Assembly (NCBI RefSeq): GCF_001544275.1
Contig: NZ_BCQE01000005.1
Coordinates: 1-64,000, forward strand
Reading direction: 5' to 3'
From: Enterococcus gallinarum NBRC 100675
Lineage (GTDB): Bacteria > Bacillota > Bacilli > Lactobacillales > Enterococcaceae
Length of the DNA: 64,000 nucleotides
Part shown: positions 17,379 through 27,666 of the stretch, piece after piece
Layout of the letters: every line of letters begins with the position of its first letter
How positions within the stretch are numbered: the first letter of the stretch is position 1
Position numbers and translations under genes: made by a program
Notes under the pieces: generated by a model
The model's input: only the letters and a program-made list of their open reading frames with translations
Database searches by the model: none
Told to the model about the DNA's origin: nothing

Positions 17379-20300
17379 TTAGTTGCTGCTTTGCAAAGCT
17401 TTATTGGCCGTTGCCAACATTAAACGAATCCGATTCAATTGATTGACCATGGAGACTCCAGGATCATAATCAATCGCAGCAATATTGGCTTTAGGATATT
17501 GGTGCCGCAGTTCTTTGATCACACCCTTGCCGACCACATGATTTGGCAAACAACCAAAAGGCTGCATGCAAACGATATTAGTCACATCGGATTTCAATAG
17601 ATCAATCATTTCACCAGTCAAAAACCACCCTTCACCCGTATGATTACCAATAGATAAGATTTTGCTAGCATCATCTGCTAATTGATAAATCGAGTGTAAT
17701 CCTTCAAATCGCTGAGAAGCCCGTAACGCTCGGTCCATCGGTTTTTGGATCCGTTCGATCAATCCAATGGCAAATTCAGCGATCCATTTGCTTTTTTTGG
17801 CCATTCCTAGGTTTTGATAGCGCCAAATCTGATTATAAAGCGAATAATTCATAAAACCAACCATGTCTGGTACTACCGCTTCTGCCCCTTCAGCTTCCAA
17901 GAGCCGCACGATATCATTATTAGCCGTAGGTGAGTACTTCACTAAGATCTCGCCTACCACACCGACTCGCGGCTTGATGATATCTTGCAAATCAATGGTA
18001 TCAAAATCGGCAATGATTTTTTTCATATTATGGTTGAACAAAGTAAAAGAACCGTTACGTACGTTTTTTTCGACTTTTTTGAGCCACGTTTCATGAAGCC
18101 GATCCACAGAACCAGAGATGGCTTCATAAGGCCGCGTACGATAAACAACTCGTTCAAATAAATCTCCATACAAAAATGCAACAGCTACCCGTTTCAGCAT
18201 TGGTAATGTAAACTTAAAGCCAGGATTTGACTCCACGCCTTGATTTCCCATGGAGACCGAAACGACGGGAACTTGTGGAAAACCCGCATCGTTCAATGCT
18301 TTACGCAGCAGCGGGATATAATTGGTTGCCCGACATCCTCCGCCCGTTTGTGTCATCAATACGCTAGTGTTTTGCAAGTCATATTTTCCACTTTGGAGTG
18401 CTTCGATCAATTGACCGATGGAAATAATGGCTGGATAGCAAGCATCGTTATTTACGAAACGCAGGCCCACATTGACTGCTTCTCGATCATCCGCCGGCAA
18501 GCAGACCACATTGTATCCCGAAGCTTGCAGTGCCACGTCGACTAACCCGCTTTGATGGATTGGGCTTAGCATGGGTAATAACAAAGTATGTTGTTTACGC
18601 ATTTTTTTAGTAAATGTGATCTTGGCAGGTTCTTCAAAACGTTGAGTAGGAATAAAATGGTTTTTCTCCCTTTCATTGACAGCTGCCTTAAGAGAGCGTA
18701 AGCGGATCCGAATGGCGCCTAAATTAGCCCCTTCATCGATTTTCAATACAGTGTACAGTTTGCCATATTGTTCCATGATCTCTTCTACTTGATCTGTTGT
18801 GACGGCGTCGATTCCACAACCAAAGGAGTTTAGTTGGACCAATTCCAACTGCTTGCTTTTGGCGACGACCCGTGCTGCGGCATATAAACGAGAATGGTAA
18901 ACCCACTGATTAACGACACGTAAATGACCGACATTTCCCAAATGCGCAATGCTATCTTCTGTTAATACATGAAAGCCCTCTTGGGTGATCACTTCTGCGA
19001 TCCCATGATTGATCTCCGGATCCAAATGATAGGGTCTGCCAGAAAGTACGATGCCCCGCTGATTGGTTTCGGTCAGCATCCGTAAGGTTTTTTCCCCTTG
19101 CTGACAGACATCTAGCTTAAATTGATCCAATTCTTCAAAACCATGCCGCAATGCGTGCGCGATCTCTGTCTCAGTGATACCCAAATCTTGGAATTCTTCC
19201 GTCAACACTTTGACCATCGAAGCTTCGTCTGCCAAATTTAAAAACGGGTTCCGATAATCCACACGACCAGCGCGGATATCATCCAGATTGTTGCGAATGA
19301 CGTCAGGGTAGCTTTGTACGATGGGACAGTTGAAATGATTCTCAGCCTGCGCTGTTTCTGGTCTTTCAAAAATAATTCCTGGATAAAAAATCAATGGGAC
19401 CCCTTGATCAATCAACGCTTGAATATGTCCATGAGCGATTTTGGCCGGATAACAAGCGGTATCACTTGGAATCGTCTCGATACCTTTCTCATACAATTTT
19501 TTGTTTGATCGTGGGGACAATTCAACGCGAAAGCCCAGTTCTGTAAAAAAAGTATGCCATAACGGATAGTTTTCATATAGATTCAATACACGAGGAATGC
19601 CGATACGCCCACGAGACGCTTCTTTTTTGCGAAGCGGGCGATACTTAAACAAGCGGCGGTATTTGTAATCGACTAAATTTATCTTGCGCTCTTCTTTTTT
19701 GATTTTGATGCGGGCACCCCGCTCGCAGCGATTTCCGGTAATAAATTTGCGTCCATCCGAGAATAAAGTGACAGTCAGCATACAATTATTTTCACATAAC
19801 CCGCAATGAGTGAATTCTTTTTCAGCAGTAAACTGGCTCAAATCATCACTTGAAAGCAAGGTTGTGACTTCACCAATCTCGTAATTTTCTAACGCAATCA
19901 GTGCTGCACCATAAGCACCCATCAAGCCAGCGATTGATGGCCGAACGACTTCCCTGCCGCTGATTTTTTCAAAAGCTCGTAACACCGCCTCATTATAAAA
20001 AGTTCCTCCTTGGCAGACGATTTTCTCGCCTAGATCTTCCGGGCGCCGAATTTTGATCACTTTATACAAGGCATTTTTGATCACAGAATAGGAGAGACCC
20101 GCAGAAATATCCCCGACAGACGCGCCTTCTTTTTGGACTTGTTTCACTTTTGAATTCATGAATACCGTACAGCGAGAACCAAGATCGACTGGATTCTTGG
20201 CAGTAGTGGCTGCCAACGCAAATTCTTTGACTTCGTATTTCAGCGAACGCGCAAAGGTTTCAACAAAGGACCCACAGCCTGAGGAACAAGCTTCATTCAG

Positions 20301-21611
20301 CTGGATCGAAGAGAGCGCACCATCTTTGATAGTCATGGCCTTCATATCCTGCCCACCAATGTCCAAAATAAAATCGACCCCCGGTTGGAAATGTTCGGCG
20401 GCTTTATAATGAGCCATCGTTTCAACTTCACCAATGTCAATTTTCAGTGCATTTTTGATCAACTGTTCCCCATACCCTGTGACCGCAGCTTTCCCAATGA
20501 AGACAACTGGGGGCATCTGCTGATACATTTCCTGTAATACCCGCATGGTGGTTTCCAATGGCTGCCCTTCATTGTTGCCATAAAAAGAGTAAAGAATCCT
20601 CCCCACTTCGTCGATCAATACGACTTTCGTTGTCGTTGAACCCGCATCGATGCCGAGAAAGGCTGCTCCTGTATGAGAAGCAAGTTTTTTTTCTTCCACC
20701 GAAGATTGTCCATGACGCTGTCTAAAAACTGCGAGCTCTTCTTCCGTAGCAAATAGCGGCGCCAATGTGTGGGACGGTTGCAATTTCGCTGAATCATCGG
20801 TTGATAACCGAGCTAATAATGTATTGAGTTGAGCTGTTTCTTCTCCATATAAAGCGGCGCCGATCGCAACAAACAGCTGGGGATTTTCTGGAAAAATAAC
20901 GTCTTCTTCAGCAATCTGCAGTGTCTCCACAAAGCGGCGCCGTAGTTCAGACATGAAATAAAGGGGACCACCTAAAAAAGCCACTTTCCCCTTGATTTTA
21001 CGACCAGCAGCTAACCCTGCAATCGTCTGATTGACCACTGCTTGAAAAATACTGGCGGCGATATCGGCTTTATCCGCTCCTTCATTGATCAAAGGCTGCA
21101 CATCTGTTTTTGCGAATACCCCGCAGCGGGAAGCGATAGGATAGATCGTTTGATAATTTTTCGCTAAATCATTTACACCATTGGCATCGGTTTTCAACAA
21201 TACCGCCATTTGATCGATAAACGCACCCGTCCCACCTGCACAGCTACCATTCATTCGTTGTTCCAACGCCCCTTCAAAAAAGGTTATTTTGGCATCTTCT
21301 CCCCCTAATTCAATGGCAACATTTGTTTCAGGAATCAGTGTCTCAACTGTTTTAGTACAGGCAATGACCTCTTGCACGAAAGGGATCGCTAAAACTTCGG
21401 CCAGTCCCATCCCTCCAGAGCCAGTGATTGCTAGTGCGACCTGTTGATTACCGATGACTTCCTGAGCTTCCAGTAAAACTTTTTTTGTGGCAGTTTTGAT
21501 ATCCGAATAGTGGCGTTCATACTTGGCAAAGAGGGGCTGCTTTTTTTCATTCAAGACCACCATTTTGACAGTCGTCGATCCTACATCGATACCAGCATTT
21601 AATTTTTTCAT
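17379..21611 (-). CDS. Giant 2-hydroxyacyl-CoA dehydratase activase-like iron-sulfur protein
   Basis: A 1410-residue cytoplasmic protein. Two tandem BadF/HgdC-type ATPase domains are visible: [12 protein letters not shown] and SCAGGTGAF (residues 1 to about 260), then [12 protein letters not shown] and CSSGCGSF (about 315-575). A cysteine cluster ([15 protein letters not shown]) follows near 600, then a DUF2229-type activase region and a C-terminal part resembling dehydratase subunits. HgdC-type activators use ATP to fire an electron from a 4Fe-4S cluster into a partner dehydratase. Fused versions of this size occur in many anaerobes and lactobacilli with no established substrate. No acyl-CoA pathway genes are adjacent. 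GGAGG lies 7 bases before the ATG. It is divergent from a TetR gene that probably controls it. Confidence 0.88.
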   Translation of the reverse strand: MKKLNAGIDVGSTTVKMVVLNEKKQPLFAKYERHYSDIKTATKKVLLEAQEVIGNQQVALAITGSGGMGLAEVLAIPFVQEVIACTKTVETLIPETNVAIELGGEDAKITFFEGALEQRMNGSCAGGTGAFIDQMAVLLKTDANGVNDLAKNYQTIYPIASRCGVFAKTDVQPLINEGADKADIAASIFQAVVNQTIAGLAAGRKIKGKVAFLGGPLYFMSELRRRFVETLQIAEEDVIFPENPQLFVAIGAALYGEETAQLNTLLARLSTDDSAKLQPSHTLAPLFATEEELAVFRQRHGQSSVEEKKLASHTGAAFLGIDAGSTTTKVVLIDEVGRILYSFYGNNEGQPLETTMRVLQEMYQQMPPVVFIGKAAVTGYGEQLIKNALKIDIGEVETMAHYKAAEHFQPGVDFILDIGGQDMKAMTIKDGALSSIQLNEACSSGCGSFVETFARSLKYEVKEFALAATTAKNPVDLGSRCTVFMNSKVKQVQKEGASVGDISAGLSYSVIKNALYKVIKIRRPEDLGEKIVCQGGTFYNEAVLRAFEKISGREVVRPSIAGLMGAYGAALIALENYEIGEVTTLLSSDDLSQFTAEKEFTHCGLCENNCMLTVTLFSDGRKFITGNRCERGARIKIKKEERKINLVDYKYRRLFKYRPLRKKEASRGRIGIPRVLNLYENYPLWHTFFTELGFRVELSPRSNKKLYEKGIETIPSDTACYPAKIAHGHIQALIDQGVPLIFYPGIIFERPETAQAENHFNCPIVQSYPDVIRNNLDDIRAGRVDYRNPFLNLADEASMVKVLTEEFQDLGITETEIAHALRHGFEELDQFKLDVCQQGEKTLRMLTETNQRGIVLSGRPYHLDPEINHGIAEVITQEGFHVLTEDSIAHLGNVGHLRVVNQWVYHSRLYAAARVVAKSKQLELVQLNSFGCGIDAVTTDQVEEIMEQYGKLYTVLKIDEGANLGAIRIRLRSLKAAVNEREKNHFIPTQRFEEPAKITFTKKMRKQHTLLLPMLSPIHQSGLVDVALQASGYNVVCLPADDREAVNVGLRFVNNDACYPAIISIGQLIEALQSGKYDLQNTSVLMTQTGGGCRATNYIPLLRKALNDAGFPQVPVVSVSMGNQGVESNPGFKFTLPMLKRVAVAFLYGDLFERVVYRTRPYEAISGSVDRLHETWLKKVEKNVRNGSFTLFNHNMKKIIADFDTIDLQDIIKPRVGVVGEILVKYSPTANNDIVRLLEAEGAEAVVPDMVGFMNYSLYNQIWRYQNLGMAKKSKWIAEFAIGLIERIQKPMDRALRASQRFEGLHSIYQLADDASKILSIGNHTGEGWFLTGEMIDLLKSDVTNIVCMQPFGCLPNHVVGKGVIKELRHQYPKANIAAIDYDPGVSMVNQLNRIRLMLATANKALQSSN

Positions 21612-21640
21612 AGGGTGCCTCCGCTTTATCCAACACTTTG

Positions 21641-21670
21641 TTGATTATCTTACAAACTGTTTGTTATAAT
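21641..21670 (+). promoter_or_regulatory. TetR promoter with operator palindrome
   Basis: TTGATT (21641-21646), an 18-base spacer and TATAAT (21665-21670). The spacer contains the 13-bp palindrome ACAAACTGTTTGT (21652-21664). A related half-site ACAAACAG occurs at about 21709-21716. It lies between the TetR gene and the divergent activase gene, so one repressor could control both. Confidence 0.6.
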
Positions 21671-21787
21671 ACTTATGTCTATTTTAAGAACAATCTATTG
21701 ACATTTCAACAAACAGATTCATGTGATGTGTGAGATAAGCAACAGGAACGGTAAAAGTGTCGCTTAAATTGAGAGGAAGTTCACAAA

Positions 21788-22393
21788 ATGAAAAAAGTTG
21801 ATTTGCGGGTTCAACGTACGAATAAACATATCATGGAGGCTTTTATCCGACTCGTAGAGCAAAAAGGCTACGATCAAGTGACTGTCCAAGATATTGCCGA
21901 CGAAGCCATGATCAATCGTGCGACATTCTATGCTCATTATAAAGACAAACAAGATTTATATGAAAAAATTTTTGATATGGCAATCGACTCCTTTACTTCG
22001 ATTTTGTCCCTTGAAGATTTAGTCCAGGGAAATCGAATCAAGATCAAACGAGTCGAACTGGCGATGACAAAAATCTATCAGCACATTCAGGACAATCGCT
22101 TTTTTTATCTGACTATCATGGATGGCGCGGCCATCGAATTAGTCCGGCAACGAATCGCGGAGATTCTCTATGAACAATATGACCATATTTTTTCAAAATT
22201 AAAAATTACAGAAAGCTCTATCGAAGTACCACTGGATTTCGTTATTGAATATATGACATCGATTTTTGTTGGTACTCTGCACTGGTGGCTTACTGCCGAT
22301 AGTCAAATGACTCCTGACCAACTAGCTAAACTGGTCATTAAATTAGTCGCCAATGGACACTTAACCGTTCTCGGTATCGAAATCGAAGGGTAA
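21788..22393 (+). CDS. TetR/AcrR-family transcriptional regulator
   Basis: A 201-residue repressor-type protein. The N-terminal helix-turn-helix (RTNKHIMEAFIRLVEQKGYDQ, VQDIADEAMINRATFYAHYK) occupies residues 8-50. The helical ligand domain with DFVIEYMTSIFVGTLHWWL resembles the DhaS-type C-terminal domain common in Lactobacillales. AGAGGAAG precedes the ATG. It faces the giant activase gene across 176 bases containing a palindromic operator candidate. Ligand unknown. Confidence 0.93.
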   Translation: MKKVDLRVQRTNKHIMEAFIRLVEQKGYDQVTVQDIADEAMINRATFYAHYKDKQDLYEKIFDMAIDSFTSILSLEDLVQGNRIKIKRVELAMTKIYQHIQDNRFFYLTIMDGAAIELVRQRIAEILYEQYDHIFSKLKITESSIEVPLDFVIEYMTSIFVGTLHWWLTADSQMTPDQLAKLVIKLVANGHLTVLGIEIEG

Positions 22394-22549
22394 CATACGG
22401 GAAGAAGAGTATTATCGTATAAATCAAAAAACCGAACCAGAGTTGCCTCCCCAGTACTTCCTCTCAGAAATCAGGAAAACGTGAAACGGGTGACAACTCT
22501 TGTCCGATTTATTTGTTATTAGGCTGTTTTACTCAATGTCTTTTCGCGA

Positions 22550-22717
22550 TCAATGATTCTTTGAACGCCATTTGATTGTATCTTTTGTTTTACGCAATTG
22601 TGTAACTTTGATACCTTTTGGTGCAATACGAATAGCATAGTCTTCACGTTTGACAACATCATAAACATGCTCAGCTGCTTCGGTGACTTTTTCTTTTAGA
22701 TTCAATTTAAATTTCAT
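22550..22717 (-). CDS. Small basic protein, 55 residues, unknown function
   Basis: An ATG at 22717 with GGAG eight bases upstream opens a 55-codon frame ending at TGA. The product starts MKFKLNLKEKVTEAAEHVYD and contains REDYAIRIAPKGIKVTQL. It is basic, with no membrane segment. The good ribosome-binding site, coding-like composition and lack of a competing frame support a real gene; I do not recognise a family. Downstream, AGAGTTG (22431) and CAACTCT (22493) form a long-range inverted repeat ending near a T run on the minus strand and may terminate it. Confidence 0.7.
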   Translation of the reverse strand: MKFKLNLKEKVTEAAEHVYDVVKREDYAIRIAPKGIKVTQLRKTKDTIKWRSKNH

Positions 22718-22807
22718 CTTCTCATCTCCTGAGTTCTTTACCTATAGCCTATCGTAAATAAAAAAAATCTTCAACTTTTAACCCTTAGAATTTTGCTATA
22801 AATAACG

Positions 22808-22841
22808 AAGAAAAGTCAGCAAGACATGCTTGCTGACTTTT
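22808..22841 (-). terminator. Terminator of the tRNA pair
   Basis: A perfect 13-bp stem AAAAGTCAGCAAG/CTTGCTGACTTTT with a 5-base loop lies 16 bases past the tRNA-Gln 3' end. The minus strand continues TTTTC. Confidence 0.9.
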
Positions 22842-22857
22842 CTTGATTGTTCACTGA

Positions 22858-22929
22858 CTGGGGTAGCTGGATTCGAACCAACGCATGACGGAGTCAAAGT
22901 CCGTTGCCTTACCGCTTGGCTATACCCCA
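22858..22929 (-). tRNA. tRNA-Gln (anticodon UUG)
   Basis: A 72-base cloverleaf on the minus strand. The acceptor TGGGGTA pairs with TACCCCA, the anticodon loop is CTTTGAC (TTG) and the T-loop is GTTCGAATC. The discriminator is G. CCA is not encoded; AGTCA follows. Confidence 0.97.
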
Positions 22930-22930
22930 A

Positions 22931-23014
22931 TGGTGGAGGAGAGTGGATTCGAACCACTGAACCCGAAGGAACGGATTTACAGTCCGTCGCGTTTAGCCAC
23001 TTCGCTACTCCTCC
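22931..23014 (-). tRNA. tRNA-Tyr (anticodon GUA)
   Basis: An 84-base class II tRNA on the minus strand, with acceptor GGAGGAG, anticodon stem-loop ACGGACTGTAAATCCGT (GTA), a long variable arm and an encoded 3' CCA. It is one base upstream of tRNA-Gln and shares its promoter. Confidence 0.97.
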
Positions 23015-23043
23015 AAACGGCTTTTAAAAAACCTGACTCAGTT

Positions 23044-23072
23044 ATAATACCTAAAAATATAACAAATTGCAA
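23044..23072 (-). promoter_or_regulatory. Promoter of tRNA-Tyr/tRNA-Gln
   Basis: On the minus strand TTGCAA (23067-23072), 17 bases, then TATTAT (23044-23049), 30 bases before the tRNA-Tyr 5' end. Confidence 0.7.
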
Positions 23073-23099
23073 GAGCAAAATGTCATTTTTTTTAAGAAA

Positions 23100-23333
23100 T
23101 TATTCATGTAAGTTCCATTGGCGCAAAATCGTTTCAATTGCTGCATCCAAAGTTCGGCTTGCACCTAAATCTTCTTCGCCTAGAAAGCTTTGGAATTCTT
23201 TCGGACCGGATGCGAGAATTTCACCAATCACTTTTTTCCCTAATACTAGTTGATGGACTTCATATTCTTTTCCTTGGATCACCTTAACGGTTTCTTCCAC
23301 ACGGACTTCAATATCTTTATTTTTTTTCGACAT
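23100..23333 (-). CDS. DUF2969 family small protein
   Basis: A 77-residue acidic protein starting at the ATG at 23333 (MSKKNKDIEV), with GAGG eight bases upstream. A short Lys-rich N-terminus leads to a compact beta-rich domain (VKVIQGKEYEVHQLVLGKKVIGEI) and a C-terminal helix (TLDAAIETILRQWNLHE). Order and length fit DUF2969, a family confined to Lactobacillales and of unknown function. The stop lies next to the tRNA promoter. Confidence 0.82.
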   Translation of the reverse strand: MSKKNKDIEVRVEETVKVIQGKEYEVHQLVLGKKVIGEILASGPKEFQSFLGEEDLGASRTLDAAIETILRQWNLHE

Positions 23334-23414
23334 CATACTCACCTCTTTCAGATACCTTGTTTATTCTACCAGAAAACACCGCAAAGCAAAAGCAAATCTA
23401 GTCAACCATTCACC

Positions 23415-23458
23415 CCAAAAAAAATCATGCAATCACTGATTGTGTTTGCATGATTTTT
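23415..23458 (-). terminator. Terminator of the liv operon
   Basis: On the minus strand AAAAATCATGCAA pairs with TTGCATGATTTT and is followed by eight T. It begins two bases after the stop of the CBS-ACT gene. Confidence 0.9.
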
Positions 23459-23460
23459 GC

Positions 23461-24108
23461 TTATTTTTGATTGGTCAATACCGCACTCAATACCGTATAC
23501 CCAGCATTGGCAAAAATTTTCTCGATTTCTGACACTTGCCTGGATTCAACTTGAATCTCTACGATCGTTTTCAAAGCCATTCGATTGACCACGATCGTTA
23601 AAATACTTAATTGATGATCTGCTAATAACTGCGTGATTTCCGCTAAGACACCGCTGTGGTCATCAATAATCTCAAGAGCTACTCTTGTACCGCCCTCATA
23701 ATAACCTGTGATCTTCAAGAATGCATCGAAGATATCATTATTCGTAATGATCCCTACTAGTTCGTCATCTGCTAACACAGGCAACACACCGACATTTTCT
23801 TCCCGCATGACTGCAATCGCGTCTTCTAGCAGCGCCTCCGGTTTGATGGTGGTCACTTTCTTCAGCATGATATCTGCTACAGTCGTTTTGTTTAATAAAT
23901 AATTCATTTCATAAACACTTAAACTTGTCGCTTTTGAAGGCATTGCTTCTGCAATCGTGCCTTCTGTAATCAGGCCAACTAACCGTTGCTGATCAACAAC
24001 CGGCAATCGATGGATGTCATGCTTTTTCATTAAGTCTATCGCATCAAATATTGGCATTGCCGAATGAACAGTGATGACATTCTTGGTCATAAAATCACGT
24101 ACGCTCAT
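23461..24108 (-). CDS. CBS-pair and ACT-domain protein (AcuB-like)
   Basis: A 215-residue cytoplasmic sensor-type protein. Two CBS motifs (VRDFMTKNVITVHSAMPIFD and VADIMLKKVTTIKPEALLED) fill residues 1-135, and an ACT domain (RVALEIIDDHSGVLAEITQLL) follows. CBS pairs bind adenosine nucleotides and ACT domains bind amino acids. It is the last gene of the branched-chain amino acid transporter operon, 25 bases after livF. A role in sensing branched-chain amino acids or energy state for the transporter is a reasonable inference. AAGGAGG precedes the ATG. Confidence 0.9.
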   Translation of the reverse strand: MSVRDFMTKNVITVHSAMPIFDAIDLMKKHDIHRLPVVDQQRLVGLITEGTIAEAMPSKATSLSVYEMNYLLNKTTVADIMLKKVTTIKPEALLEDAIAVMREENVGVLPVLADDELVGIITNNDIFDAFLKITGYYEGGTRVALEIIDDHSGVLAEITQLLADHQLSILTIVVNRMALKTIVEIQVESRQVSEIEKIFANAGYTVLSAVLTNQK

Positions 24109-24133
24109 TTTTCATCCTCCTTGTTGTAAGCTA

Positions 24134-24835
24134 TCAACCGCCTAGATAGGCTTTCTTGACTTCATCACTTTCCAATAACTCTTGCCCGCTTCCTTGCAAG
24201 ACGATTTTACCGGTCTCTAGAACATACCCTCGGTCAGCAATGGACAAAGCCATTTTGGCATTCTGCTCAATCAATAAAACGGTTGTTCCTTGCTGTTTGA
24301 TTTCTTGGATAATCGAGAAGATCTCTTTGATGAATATTGGGGCTAAGCCCATGGATGGTTCATCGAGTAAAAGCAACCGAGGCTTGGACATCAGTGCACG
24401 TCCCATTGCCAACATCTGCTGTTCTCCTCCTGATAACGTTGAAGCATCTTGACTTAGTCGTTCTTTTAGGACAGGAAATTTCGTGAAGACCTGCTGATAG
24501 TCCTCTTTGACTTGATTGTCTTTTCGCAAAAAAGCGCCCATCTCAAGGTTTTCTTGAACGGAGAGTCCTGGAAAAACGTGACGCCCTTCAGGTACTTGTG
24601 ATAATCCATTAGCAACGATTTTTTGTGGAGCTTCTTTTTGGATGGGTTTGCCTTCAAAGAGAATCGTGCCTTTAGAGGGTCGGATCAGACCGGAAATCGT
24701 CCGCAGAATCGTCGTTTTCCCTGCACCATTGGCACCGATCAACGAGACGATCTCTCCTTGATTGACTTCAAAGGAAACATCATGAACCGCTTGGATCATG
24801 CCGTAATGGACACTTAAATTTTCAATACGCAACAT
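24134..24835 (-). CDS. livF: Branched-chain amino acid ABC transporter ATPase LivF
   Basis: One of two ATPases of the LIV importer, 233 residues. Walker A GANGAGKT is near residue 36, the signature LSGGEQQMLAMGRAL near 134 and Walker B LLLLDEPSMGLAP near 155. Its ATG overlaps the livG stop by one base (TAATG), giving translational coupling. The EQNAKMAL motif after the H-loop region is typical of LivF. Confidence 0.96.
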   Translation of the reverse strand: MLRIENLSVHYGMIQAVHDVSFEVNQGEIVSLIGANGAGKTTILRTISGLIRPSKGTILFEGKPIQKEAPQKIVANGLSQVPEGRHVFPGLSVQENLEMGAFLRKDNQVKEDYQQVFTKFPVLKERLSQDASTLSGGEQQMLAMGRALMSKPRLLLLDEPSMGLAPIFIKEIFSIIQEIKQQGTTVLLIEQNAKMALSIADRGYVLETGKIVLQGSGQELLESDEVKKAYLGG

Positions 24836-25611
24836 TAGAGTTCCCCTCCTAAATAGGCTTCGATCACTCGCGGATCATTTTTGATCTCTTCTGGCTTTCC
24901 ATGAGCAATCACTTGCCCATATTCCAGTACATAGATGCGTTCACAAACCTCCATGACTAAACTCATGTCATGTTCGATCAATAAAATCGTCAATTGAAAA
25001 TCTTTTTGGATACGGTAGATCAATTTAGTCAGTTCCGCTGTTTCCTGAGGATTCATCCCGGCGGCTGGCTCATCAAGAAAAAGGATCTTTGGTTCAGTAG
25101 CCAATGCCCGAACGATCTCAAGACGTCGTTGTTCACCGTAAGGAAGATTTTTTGCTAGTGTTTGGCTTTTATTTTCTAAGTCAAAGATACGCAATAATTC
25201 CATGACTTTCTCTTTCATTGCAGCTTCTTTGTGATAAAACTTTGGCAACCGCAACACACTCGTAAAAAAACCTTCTTTTTGTTTGCTGTTCATGGCAATC
25301 AGAACATTGTCCATCACTGTAAGGTCTTTGAACAACCGAATGTTTTGGAAGGTGCGGGATAATCCCATAGCTGCGATATGATAGGGCTTCTCCCCATTCA
25401 ATCGCTTGGATTGTCCTTGTTCTTCTAAAAGAACGTCGCCTTCACTTGGTTCATAGACGCCTGTCAGCAGATTGAAGAGTGTCGTTTTCCCTGCACCATT
25501 CGGACCAATCAAGCCAACTAGTTCATTAGTTTCTAAATGTAAATCGACATGTGAAACTGCCGCCAAACCACCAAAGTTCTTAGTCAGCTTCTTAACTTCC
25601 AATAGAGGCAT
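24835..25611 (-). CDS. livG: Branched-chain amino acid ABC transporter ATPase LivG
   Basis: The second ATPase of the importer, 258 residues from the ATG at 25611 (GGGGG nine bases upstream); it reads MPLLEVKKLTKNFGG. It has Walker A GPNGAGKT, a LivG-type signature YGEQRRLEIVRAL and Walker B FLDEPAAGMNP. The C-terminus ends in EAYLGGEL, typical of the family. It overlaps the end of livM by 20 bases. Confidence 0.96.
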   Translation of the reverse strand: MPLLEVKKLTKNFGGLAAVSHVDLHLETNELVGLIGPNGAGKTTLFNLLTGVYEPSEGDVLLEEQGQSKRLNGEKPYHIAAMGLSRTFQNIRLFKDLTVMDNVLIAMNSKQKEGFFTSVLRLPKFYHKEAAMKEKVMELLRIFDLENKSQTLAKNLPYGEQRRLEIVRALATEPKILFLDEPAAGMNPQETAELTKLIYRIQKDFQLTILLIEHDMSLVMEVCERIYVLEYGQVIAHGKPEEIKNDPRVIEAYLGGEL

Positions 25612-26578
25612 TCGTGTCATCCCCCTTTTTTGTAAATTTATCAAAGATGCGCTTCACAGAAAATTCCCAAGTTCCCAAAAGTCCACTTGGCTTGAAAATC
25701 ATAATGGCGATCAATGCCAGTGCGTAAATAATCATGCGCAAATCTGAGAAGCCTTGTAAGTACATATTCAATATACCTAATACGACCGCTGAAACCACTG
25801 CTCCTGTCGTACTACCAATCCCGCCAAACACAACGATGATCAGGACATCGATCGATTTCATAAAGCCATAATCTTTCGGAAATACCGATTGTTGATAACT
25901 TGCATATAATGTACCGGCAATACTAGCCATGACAGCACCCATCACAAAAGCAATCACTTTGTATTTCGTTGTATTGACCCCCATTGCTTCCGCAGCGATC
26001 TCATCTTCTCGTATCGCTAATGTGGCTCGTCCTGGACCACTATGGATAAAATTAGAGACCACCAAGATTGAGCCGACAGCAAAAAGAAAGACGATTTGCC
26101 AATTACTGAATTGCGGTAACCCGAATATCCCTGCAGGTCCATTCGTCAATCCTCGTAAATTGACTAATAAGATACGGATAATCTCTGAAACACCTAACGT
26201 TGCAATCGCTAAGTAGTCTCCTTTCAAGCGCAATGTTGGAATCCCGACAACTAGTGCGATCAGCCCTGAAACGAACATCCCCACGATCAGACCAGAAAGA
26301 AATCCGCCAAATGTAGGGTTGTTGGCTGTTAAAATTGCTCCTGCATAAGCACCAATCGCCATAAAACCTGCATGACCTAAAGAGAATTGTCCCGAAAAAC
26401 CAATAATTAAATTTAGCCCTACTGCTAAAATAATATTGATTCCGATATTGACGATGATCGCGTCTGAAAATAGATTGATCAACCCGCCGTTATAAGCTGC
26501 AAACAAACCGAAGTAGATAACAGCGGCGAGTGCTAACCAAGTAATGTTGTATTTCAAATTCTTTTTCATCACTGACAC
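25592..26578 (-). CDS. livM: Branched-chain amino acid ABC transporter permease LivM
   Basis: A 328-residue integral membrane permease with about nine hydrophobic segments. The conserved LivM stretch GFSGQFSLGHAGFMAIGAYA is at about residues 59-78, and the ATPase-contacting region EDEIAAEAMGVNTTKYK is near residue 200. It starts immediately after the livH stop and overlaps livG by 20 bases. Confidence 0.95.
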   Translation of the reverse strand: MSVMKKNLKYNITWLALAAVIYFGLFAAYNGGLINLFSDAIIVNIGINIILAVGLNLIIGFSGQFSLGHAGFMAIGAYAGAILTANNPTFGGFLSGLIVGMFVSGLIALVVGIPTLRLKGDYLAIATLGVSEIIRILLVNLRGLTNGPAGIFGLPQFSNWQIVFLFAVGSILVVSNFIHSGPGRATLAIREDEIAAEAMGVNTTKYKVIAFVMGAVMASIAGTLYASYQQSVFPKDYGFMKSIDVLIIVVFGGIGSTTGAVVSAVVLGILNMYLQGFSDLRMIIYALALIAIMIFKPSGLLGTWEFSVKRIFDKFTKKGDDTNASIGS

Positions 26579-27457
26579 CTACACTTTCTCTTTCAGGTTC
26601 TTGCCCAATATTCCTGCCGGACGGACCAATAATATAATTATTAAAATGACATAGACTAAAGCATCTTTATAATCAGAAAAACCTAATGCAGTAGCAACTG
26701 TTTCAATTAGTCCGATCACGAAGCCACCTAATGCTGCCCCAGGAATGATTCCTATACCGCCTAATACAGCCGCAACAAAAGATTTTAGTCCCGGCACAAC
26801 CCCCATCGTAGGATCGATCGAATTGTAATACAATCCAATTAACATCCCACCCGCAGCTGCCAACGCAGAACCAAGAGCAAATGTGAAGGAAATCGTCCGA
26901 TTGACATTGATCCCCATCAACCGTGCGGCATCCGCATCCACGCTAACAGCACGCATCGCTTTTCCCATTCTGGTTTTCTTGACGATCAGCTGTAATAGGA
27001 TCATTAACGCCAATGAGACTGCTAAAATTAATAATTGTATATTACTTACCTCCACAAAACCAATACTATAAGTTTTGCGGGCAATGGCTTGTGGAAATGG
27101 TCGGACATCTGGAGAAAAGAAAAAAATCATGACATTTTGCAATAAATAGGAAACACCGATAGCGGTGATCAAAGCCGAGATCCGGGTGGAATTCCGGAGT
27201 GGGCGATAGGCCAAAAACTCGATCGTCACGCCTAACGCTGCACTAGCGATCATTGAGATGAATAGTGCAGGAAAAAAGCCCAGATTCCATTGATTGATCA
27301 AAAAATAACCAATAAAACTACCGATCATATACACTTCACCATGAGCAAAGTTGATCAGTTTAATGATGCCGTAAACCATCGTGTAGCCTAACGCTAATAA
27401 GGCATAGATACTACCTAGAAATAAACCGTTGATTAGTTGTTGGATCATCATTTCCAT
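26579..27457 (-). CDS. livH: Branched-chain amino acid ABC transporter permease LivH
   Basis: A 292-residue permease. The family motif YALLALGYTMVYGIIKLINFAHG opens the protein at residues 19-41, and DADAARLMGINVNRTI is the ATPase-docking loop. It abuts livM with no gap. It begins 209 bases after livJ; that gap has no convincing gene and no strong terminator, only weak stems, and may reflect mRNA processing that favours livJ. Confidence 0.95.
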   Translation of the reverse strand: MEMMIQQLINGLFLGSIYALLALGYTMVYGIIKLINFAHGEVYMIGSFIGYFLINQWNLGFFPALFISMIASAALGVTIEFLAYRPLRNSTRISALITAIGVSYLLQNVMIFFFSPDVRPFPQAIARKTYSIGFVEVSNIQLLILAVSLALMILLQLIVKKTRMGKAMRAVSVDADAARLMGINVNRTISFTFALGSALAAAGGMLIGLYYNSIDPTMGVVPGLKSFVAAVLGGIGIIPGAALGGFVIGLIETVATALGFSDYKDALVYVILIIILLVRPAGILGKNLKEKV

Positions 27458-27666
27458 ATTTTCACTTCCAATACCTTAAATTCTTGATGCTTGTCTAAGA
27501 AAAAGGAACCGCGACAGAAGTCTGCAGCAACGAGTCAAATGAGTATCTGCCATGATTGATGGGATCACAGATTTACGACTTTTTCATTTATCGTTCATCA
27601 TTTTGTTCGCTTACCTTCGACTTCGTCTCAGTCCCTATTTGATCGTGTAAAGAACGGTCCTTCTAT

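Noticed and set aside
22830-23253. Open frames across the tRNA pair
   Set aside because: They run through mature tRNA-Gln and tRNA-Tyr on the opposite strand and have no coding support.
27458-27666. Riboswitch or attenuator between livJ and livH
   Set aside because: Only weak short stems are seen, with no recognised aptamer pattern and no strong T run.
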